From assembly GCF_049999945.1 (NCBI RefSeq), contig NZ_JBLYUB010000015.1, positions 123,759 to 187,758 on the forward strand: a stretch of DNA of 64,000 nucleotides. The letters run 5' to 3'. This document shows, in pieces, positions 59,080-64,000 of the stretch. Numbering within the stretch: position 1 is the first letter of the stretch; each line of letters opens with the position of its first letter. The notes under the pieces are model-generated. The model was not told the DNA's origin and searched no databases. It saw only the letters and a program-made list of their open reading frames with translations. Position numbers and translations under genes: made by a program. This stretch comes from Planosporangium spinosum (GTDB lineage: Bacteria; Actinomycetota; Actinomycetes; Mycobacteriales; Micromonosporaceae).

Positions 59080-60002
59080 CCCTTTCCTCCGGTCGCACCG
59101 CGGTACATGCGCCCGCGCCAGGTCAGCACGATGGCGATCACGATGAGCATGACGACCGCCATGATCATTGCGATCGTCGAACCCATCGAGTAGTCGTACT
59201 GCTCGTTCGCGGCGTGCACCGCCGCGATCGAGATGACGTGGGTGCTCCTCGACGGGTCACCGACCAGGATCGCCGACGGGAACACCGAGAACGCGAGGAC
59301 GAACGTCAGGCAGAACGTCATCGCCAGCCCCGGCGACAGCAGCGGGAACGTGATGTGCCGGAAGCGCTGCCACCAGCCCGCGCCCAGGACGGCCGCCGCC
59401 TTCTCCAGGCTCGGGTCGATGCCGGACAGGTACGACATGGTGAGCAGGAACGCAAACGGGAAGCCGCTGATGATCAGCGAGAACAGCACGCCCCAGTAGT
59501 TGTTGATCAGGCGTACCGGCGAGCCCTCGTCGACCAGTCCGACCGACATGAGGATCTTGTTGAACCAGCCGGCCGGCCCGAAGTACTGGATGATGCCCTC
59601 CGCGGTGAGCACCGTGCCCAGCGTGATCGGCACGACCAGGATCGTCGTGATGAGCCGCTTGCCCGGCACCCGGCCGCGCATCCGGTACGCGATCGGCACC
59701 GACGCGAACACGTTGATCAGCGCGGCCGGCAGGCCCAGGCGGAGCGTGACCCAGATCGTGTCGCGCAGGTAGGCGTCGGAGAAGAACTTCTGGTAGTTGG
59801 CGAACGGGCCGCCGCCCTGCTTCGGCTGGAACGACAGGCCCAGGCCGTAGAGGAACGGGTACGCAAACAGCGCGACCACGAACACCACGCCGGGGAGCAG
59901 CAGCAGGAGGACCCGGTCGATGCCCCGCTCGGCGAGCCGGTGCCGCAGCGCCAGCTTCCCGGCCGCCGGCCGCGGGGGCGCCTCGGCCACGACTCCGGTC
60001 AT
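59076..60002 (-). CDS. ABC importer permease (PotB-like)
   Basis: 308 residues with about six membrane helices (VLLLLLPGVVFVVALFAYPFLYGL first) and the EAA-type loop EKAAAVLGAGWWQRFRHITFPLLSPG. PotB-like partner of the following permease. The N-terminal 25 residues are cytosolic and Ala/Pro-rich. ATGA overlaps link it to the ATPase gene upstream and the PotC-like gene downstream. Confidence 0.9.
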   Translation of the reverse strand: MTGVVAEAPPRPAAGKLALRHRLAERGIDRVLLLLLPGVVFVVALFAYPFLYGLGLSFQPKQGGGPFANYQKFFSDAYLRDTIWVTLRLGLPAALINVFASVPIAYRMRGRVPGKRLITTILVVPITLGTVLTAEGIIQYFGPAGWFNKILMSVGLVDEGSPVRLINNYWGVLFSLIISGFPFAFLLTMSYLSGIDPSLEKAAAVLGAGWWQRFRHITFPLLSPGLAMTFCLTFVLAFSVFPSAILVGDPSRSTHVISIAAVHAANEQYDYSMGSTIAMIMAVVMLIVIAIVLTWRGRMYRGATGGKG

Positions 60003-61147
60003 GACGCCGCCCCGGCCGGTTCGGCGGCGGGCGCTGCCGCCGCACCACCGGCCGCCGCGCCGGCTGCCGCGAGCGCGTCCGCGTCGGCGGCGAAGACCAG
60101 CAGCTTGTCCGCCGGCACGCGGACGGTGACCGCGTCACCGGGTGCGAGCCGGTCGACCGACCGCAGCCGTACCACCTGGCCGCCCTTCAGGTGCCCCTGC
60201 ACCGCCTGCTCGCGGCCGTGGTACTCGACGACCTCGACGTCGACGGGGATGAGGTTGTCGCCGGTGTCGGTGACCACGAAGTCCTCGGGCCGGATGGCCG
60301 CCACGGCCGGGCCGGCGGACAGCGCCTGCCGGGCCGCGCCGGTCGCCGTGAGACCGGGTGCGGTCACCCGGACCGGGTCGCCCTCGCCACCGCCGGCCTC
60401 CACCTGTACCGGCAGCAGGTTGCGGTAGCCCATGAAGCCGGCCACGTAGGCGTTGACCGGCGCCCGGTACAGCTCCTCCGGGGTGCCGATCTGCTGCACC
60501 ACGCCCTCGCGCAGCACGACCAGGCGGTCGGCCAGCGACAGCGCCTCCTCCTGGTCGTGCGTGACGTACACGGTGGTCAGCCCGAGCGACTGGTGCAGCC
60601 GCCGGATCTCGGTACGCATCTCCAGCCGGAGCGCGGCGTCCAGGTTGGACAGCGGCTCGTCCATGAGCACCACCGGGGGCTCCAGGACGATCGCGCGGGC
60701 GATCGCCACCCGCTGCTGCTGGCCGCCGGAGAGCTGACCGGGCAGCCGGTCGGCGTACGGCAGCAGCTGCACCATCCGCAGCGCCTCGTCCACCCGCCGC
60801 CGCGCCTCATCCCGGCCGGTGCGGCGCATCCGCAGGCCGAAGCCGACGTTGCGCCGCACCGACATGTGCGGGAAGAGCGCGTAGTTCTGGAACACCATGC
60901 CGAAGCCGCGCTTCTCCGGCGGCAGCGTGTCGATGCGCCGGTCGTCGAGCCAGATACTGCCGCCGGACAGCGGCAGCAGCCCGGCCAGGCAGTTGAGCGC
61001 CGTGGACTTGCCGCAGCCGGAGGGCCCGAGCAGCGCCACGAACTCGCCGCCGGCGATGTGCAGGTCGAGCGCCTCGAGGGCGGCGCGGCCCCCGAAGTGC
61101 CGGCTGACCTGGTCCAGCCGCAGGTGATCGAACCGGTTATCCGTCAT
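59999..61147 (-). CDS. ABC importer ATP-binding protein (PotA-like)
   Basis: 382 residues. Walker A GPSGCGKST, Q-loop FQNYALFPHM, signature LSGGQQQRVA, Walker B VVLMDEPLSNLD, H-loop VTHDQEEALSLADR, and a C-terminal TOBE-like domain (about 250-365) as in PotA/FbpC/UgpC. The last 35 residues are Ala-rich. The ATG overlaps the stop of the binding-protein gene (ATGA); an upstream in-frame ATG lies inside that gene and is not used here. Confidence 0.93.
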   Translation of the reverse strand: MTDNRFDHLRLDQVSRHFGGRAALEALDLHIAGGEFVALLGPSGCGKSTALNCLAGLLPLSGGSIWLDDRRIDTLPPEKRGFGMVFQNYALFPHMSVRRNVGFGLRMRRTGRDEARRRVDEALRMVQLLPYADRLPGQLSGGQQQRVAIARAIVLEPPVVLMDEPLSNLDAALRLEMRTEIRRLHQSLGLTTVYVTHDQEEALSLADRLVVLREGVVQQIGTPEELYRAPVNAYVAGFMGYRNLLPVQVEAGGGEGDPVRVTAPGLTATGAARQALSAGPAVAAIRPEDFVVTDTGDNLIPVDVEVVEYHGREQAVQGHLKGGQVVRLRSVDRLAPGDAVTVRVPADKLLVFAADADALAAAGAAAGGAAAAPAAEPAGAAS

Positions 61148-62382
61148 TTCTTCGCCACTGACCCAACTTTTTGGTCCCACAGGTCGTACGCCTTCACCTG
61201 CGCGTCGGCGGGCAGCGACGTCTCCTTGGGGTGGCTGGAGATGAGGCCGTCGTACTCGGGACGCCCGAACTGCTTGATGACGTCCTGGCTCGCCTGCGGC
61301 GCCATGTCGATGGTCACGCCCTTGACCGCCGGGCCGGGGTAGAAGTAGCCCTTGTCGAACGTGATCGCCTGCTCCTTGGGCTGCAGCGCGAACTTCATCA
61401 GGTTGAGGATGGCCGAAAGCTTGTCCTTGTCGATGCCCTTCGGTACCACCATGTAGTGCGCGTCGGTGATCCAGTGGAAGCCGGAGAGCGTGCCGACCTT
61501 CATGTCGGCCGGTACGGTGCCCAGCGCTCGGGGGTTGATGTCCCAGCCGGTCGTACTGGCGATGATGTCGACGGTGCCGTTGGCCAGGTCCTTCATCGTC
61601 TGCGTGGTGCCGCCGGGGTAGGCCGGCTGGTAGGGCGCCAGCTCCGCGAGGTACGCCCAGGTCTTGTCCCAGGTCGCCGGATCCTTGGGGTTGCTGTCAC
61701 CGAGGATGTAGGGCAGGCCCATCAGCAGCGTGCGCGCCGGGCCGGAGTTGCGGGGCTGGGCCCACTCGACCTTCTGGGGGTGCGCCTTGGCGTACGCCAG
61801 CAGCTCCTCGACGGTCGTCGGCGGGTTGGGCACCGTCTTCGGGTTGTACTCGATCAGCGGTCCGGCCGGGTACTCGGTGACGACGACGCCGTACCCCTGC
61901 GCCAGCTCCTGCATCTTCTTCGCGTCGTCGGTGTAGACGTCGTTCAGTGCCGGCAGCTTGGAGTTGTGGTCGGGGGTCAGCTTCAGCCACAGGTTCTGGG
62001 CGATCCCGGCGGCGAGCGCGTCGGTGCCGGTGAGTACCAGGTCGATGTCGAGGCGCCCGGCGTCCTGCTCCGCCTTGATCTTCGGCGGTAGCTGCGGCGC
62101 GGTCGCGGTGGTGGTGACGAACTTGGAGACGATGTCCGGGTGTGCCTTGGCGAAGTCGTCGAGGATGCCCTGCGTCAGTTGCAGGTTGCCGGCAACGTCG
62201 ACGACGTTGATGACCTGCGGCTTCGACGGCTTGTCCGGAACCGCCGTACCGGCGCCGGAGGAGCCGTCGTTCTTCGTTCCGGTGTCGGGTGCACTGCACC
62301 CCGCCGCCGCGAGCGCCGCGGCGACGGTTAACACGCAGGCGTACCGGCGCACGCCGGTACGACGGGACGGGGTTCTAGTCAT
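61144..62382 (-). CDS. Solute-binding lipoprotein of the ABC importer
   Basis: 412 residues. A lipoprotein signal (RRYACVLTVAAALAAAGCS, lipobox AAGC) anchors it outside the membrane. The body has the type II binding-protein pattern: VINVVDVAGNLQLTQGILDDFAKAHPDI, DLVLTGTDALAAG, and FDKGYFYPGPAVKGV near the end. The arrangement with PotABC-like partners suggests a polyamine, phosphonate or small organic solute, but the adjacent LacI regulator and sugar-acid dehydratase would also fit a sugar or sugar acid. Its first eight bases overlap the end of the lacI-type gene. Confidence 0.9.
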   Translation of the reverse strand: MTRTPSRRTGVRRYACVLTVAAALAAAGCSAPDTGTKNDGSSGAGTAVPDKPSKPQVINVVDVAGNLQLTQGILDDFAKAHPDIVSKFVTTTATAPQLPPKIKAEQDAGRLDIDLVLTGTDALAAGIAQNLWLKLTPDHNSKLPALNDVYTDDAKKMQELAQGYGVVVTEYPAGPLIEYNPKTVPNPPTTVEELLAYAKAHPQKVEWAQPRNSGPARTLLMGLPYILGDSNPKDPATWDKTWAYLAELAPYQPAYPGGTTQTMKDLANGTVDIIASTTGWDINPRALGTVPADMKVGTLSGFHWITDAHYMVVPKGIDKDKLSAILNLMKFALQPKEQAITFDKGYFYPGPAVKGVTIDMAPQASQDVIKQFGRPEYDGLISSHPKETSLPADAQVKAYDLWDQKVGSVAKK

Positions 62383-63427
62383 CGTTGTCGGTTCCCTTTC
62401 CGGGGCCGGACGGCGGCGCGGGTCGGTCCGCCGATGGGTGATTGGCGGCGGGAGCGGTGGTCGCCCGCACGATCAGGTTGGTGCTCAGCTCGCGGGACGG
62501 GACGGGGTGGCCGTCCTGCTCGGAGCCGGACTGAGCGAGGAGAAGGTCGACGGCGGCGCGGCCGGCCGCCTCCATGGGCATCGCGACGGTGGTCAGCGGC
62601 GGGGCGCAGACCGCGGCGTACAGCAGGTTGTCGAAGCCCACGACGCTGATCTCGTCGGGTACCGCGACCTGGCGGTCGGCCAGCCGGGACAGCACGCCGA
62701 GGGCCATCAGGTCGTTGTAGGCGATGATGGCGGTGACGCCGCTGGCGAGCGCGAGGTCGGCGGCCTGGACGCCGCCTTCGAACTTCGGCTCGAACGGGCC
62801 GAACTCGACGACCGCCAGGTGCCGGCGGGCCGCGGCGGCGCGCAGGCCGCGCCGGCGTTCCCGGTTGGACCACGCGTTGTGCGGCCCGTTGAGGTAGGCG
62901 CACCGCCGGTGCCCGAGCGCGGCGAGGTGGTCGACCACCTGTTTCATGCCCCTGGCACTGTCCATGAAGACCGCCGGTACGCCCCGCAGTCGGCGGTTGA
63001 GCAGCGTCAGCGAGGTGACCGACGCCAGGGCGTGTAGCTGGCTGTCGCTGGAGAACGGCGCGCAGATGATGACGCCGTCGACCTGGCGGGCCATCGACCG
63101 CACCAGTGCCTCCTCCGCGGTCGCGTCCTCCTCGCAGTCGGCGAAGAAGACCGCGTACCCGCTCGCGCGGGCGCGGGCCTGAACGCCGCGCAGCACCCCG
63201 GTGTAGAACGGGTTCCCCAGGTCGGGCACCACGATGCCGATGTTGCCGGTCCGGCCGGTGATCAGGCTCTGTGCGGCCGGGTTGGGCTGGTATCCGAGTT
63301 CGCGCGCGGCGGCCAGGACGCGGTCGCGGGTGGTGCCGCGGACGTGGTGGGACGCGCTCAACGCGCGCGACACCGTGGACGCGGAGACCTTGGCCCTGCG
63401 GGCGACGTCATGGATCGTTACCGGCAC
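62375..63427 (-). CDS. LacI-family transcriptional regulator
   Basis: 350 residues. N-terminal helix-turn-helix and hinge (TIHDVARRAKVSASTVSRALSA, GYQPNPAAQSLITGRTGNIG) followed by a periplasmic-binding-protein-like sensor (VPDLGNPFYTGVLRGVQARARASGY, DGVIICAPFSSD, AIIAYNDLMALGVL, SVVGFDNL). It overlaps the importer operon and is its first gene, so it likely represses the operon including itself. GTG start. A CG-centred imperfect palindrome lies about 30-50 bases upstream. Confidence 0.93.
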   Translation of the reverse strand: MPVTIHDVARRAKVSASTVSRALSASHHVRGTTRDRVLAAARELGYQPNPAAQSLITGRTGNIGIVVPDLGNPFYTGVLRGVQARARASGYAVFFADCEEDATAEEALVRSMARQVDGVIICAPFSSDSQLHALASVTSLTLLNRRLRGVPAVFMDSARGMKQVVDHLAALGHRRCAYLNGPHNAWSNRERRRGLRAAAARRHLAVVEFGPFEPKFEGGVQAADLALASGVTAIIAYNDLMALGVLSRLADRQVAVPDEISVVGFDNLLYAAVCAPPLTTVAMPMEAAGRAAVDLLLAQSGSEQDGHPVPSRELSTNLIVRATTAPAANHPSADRPAPPSGPGKGTDNDD

Positions 63428-63458
63428 CGAACCGCTCCACCTGGTCGTGATGACATTC

Positions 63459-63475
63459 TCTGCAATCGTTTGTGG
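63459..63475. promoter_or_regulatory. Possible LacI-type operator
   Basis: TCTGCAATCGTTTGTGG has the CG-centred half-symmetry (GCAA..TTTG) common in LacI-family operators and lies 32 bases upstream of the regulator start. The symmetry is imperfect, so the call is weak. Confidence 0.35.
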
Positions 63476-63644
63476 AGCGAGTCAATCGGCGCCCTGCGAT
63501 CGCGTCAACCCTTCAATCCGGAGCATAGGAGCCCGTCTATTCGTCTTTCATGACAACGGACATAACGCCTATCTGGCCACCGGTGCCGAGGTCGATCGCC
63601 TACCGCCAATGTCGATGGTGGCGCCGGTGCGTTTCTTCCGTCGG

Positions 63645-63660
63645 GTGGAATGCGTTCCAC
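63645..63660. promoter_or_regulatory. Palindrome GTGGAA-N4-TTCCAC
   Basis: Six-base perfect arms around four bases, in the non-coding stretch between the lacI-type gene and the lactate permease remnant. The stretch itself (63430-63755) has no recognisable gene. It could be an operator left from the lost gene. Confidence 0.35.
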
Positions 63661-63754
63661 GGGTCGGATGAATCCGTTGACCGTGCGCCCGTCCCGGTGG
63701 TACACCGCCTGGAAAGGTTTTCAGGCCCGCTACCGTGACCGGCGCCGACCACGG

Positions 63755-63955
63755 GCGGCCAACGGCTCCGGCGGCGTACCCGCCAAAATGATCTCCCCGC
63801 AGAACCTGGCGATCGGCGCCGCGTCGATCGACCGGGTCGGGGAGGAGGGAACCGTGTTCCGCGCGGTGTCCGGCTGGAGCGTGCTGCTGCTGTTCGCCCT
63901 GTGCACGCTGGTGTACCTGCAGTCCACGCCGGTGCTGGGCTGGGTGGTTCCGTGA
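63755..63955 (+). pseudogene. lldP: 3' remnant of an L-lactate permease gene
   Basis: The open frame encodes AANGSGGVPAKMISPQNLAIG, then GEEGTVFRAVSGWSVLLLFALCTLVYLQ and stops at WVVP. The SSGGV-x-x-KMISPQ motif followed by a last membrane helix is the C-terminal end of LldP-type lactate permeases (family length about 550 residues). Upstream of AANG the same frame reads Arg/Trp-rich sequence unlike the family, so only about 66 residues remain. The reading frame itself extends further left but is not homologous by eye. Confidence 0.7.
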
Positions 63956-64000
63956 CTCTCGCGGCATCGTGGTGGGGGCGGGCCCCCCGCGCCCGGCGCG

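Overview
The window is very GC-rich. Its genes use many GTG starts and overlap by 1-8 bases within operons. It carries families typical of mycelial actinobacteria: SpoIIE-type phosphatases, a streptogrisin-like protease, GH6 cellulase with CBM2, a MocR regulator, and a c-di-AMP riboswitch on an NlpC/P60 gene. I read it as an actinomycete chromosome, most likely Micromonosporaceae. The family-level placement is inference from gene content only.

Layout. 1-4.1 kb: tail of an SDR gene, a group 2 sigma factor, a methyltransferase, and a cell-wall hydrolase behind a ydaO-type riboswitch. 4.1-9.4 kb: a signalling block with an EAL-DICT protein, a hybrid PAS kinase, a lone receiver and a GAF-PAS-GGDEF cyclase. 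9.5-17.4 kb: DksA-like protein, secreted protease, PP2C phosphatase, trehalose-synthase-like GH13, P450, XRE regulator and hydrolase. 17.4-23.5 kb: MocR/EamA divergent pair, a GH25-like enzyme with a suspicious 5' end, an orphan small protein, and a secreted peptidase. 23.7-25.6 kb: two tandem GntR paralogues, a palindromic operator array, four translationally coupled tiny genes and tRNA-Arg(TCT), possibly the remnant of an integrative element. 25.8-34.4 kb: hydrolases, an SSB paralogue, cobalamin genes (cobD, cobQ) coupled to a P-loop kinase, and M48 and M20 peptidases. 34.5-40 kb: a phosphatase/kinase/receiver operon and a membrane protein with a long Ala/Glu/Arg coiled coil. 40-46 kb: the complete cydABDC operon. 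46.5-50.8 kb: cellulase with a CebR-type box, and a GGDEF-EAL protein. 51-55.1 kb: uronate-dehydrogenase-like gene and a complete pqqABCDE operon, including a 36-residue PqqA. 55.2-63.4 kb: a 27-bp iteron-like array, FadR-type regulator, IlvD/Edd sugar-acid dehydratase, a PotABCD-like ABC importer and a LacI regulator. The window closes with a 3' remnant of a lactate permease.

Functional threads. Cyclic-di-GMP turnover recurs (three proteins), and receiver/PP2C/kinase modules are frequent. The right-hand third looks like import and oxidation of a sugar or sugar acid, with LacI and FadR regulators. PQQ synthesis is next to it, but no PQQ-dependent dehydrogenase is visible.

Beyond genes, the most notable structures are three copies of a roughly 70-85 bp double-palindrome hairpin in intergenic gaps (34.4, 56.2 and 58.1 kb), the 27-bp array upstream of pqqA, an array of GGACGGCCGTCC palindromes between cydA and the cellulase, and several in-frame minisatellites. 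All functions are assigned by reading motifs; no database search was possible.
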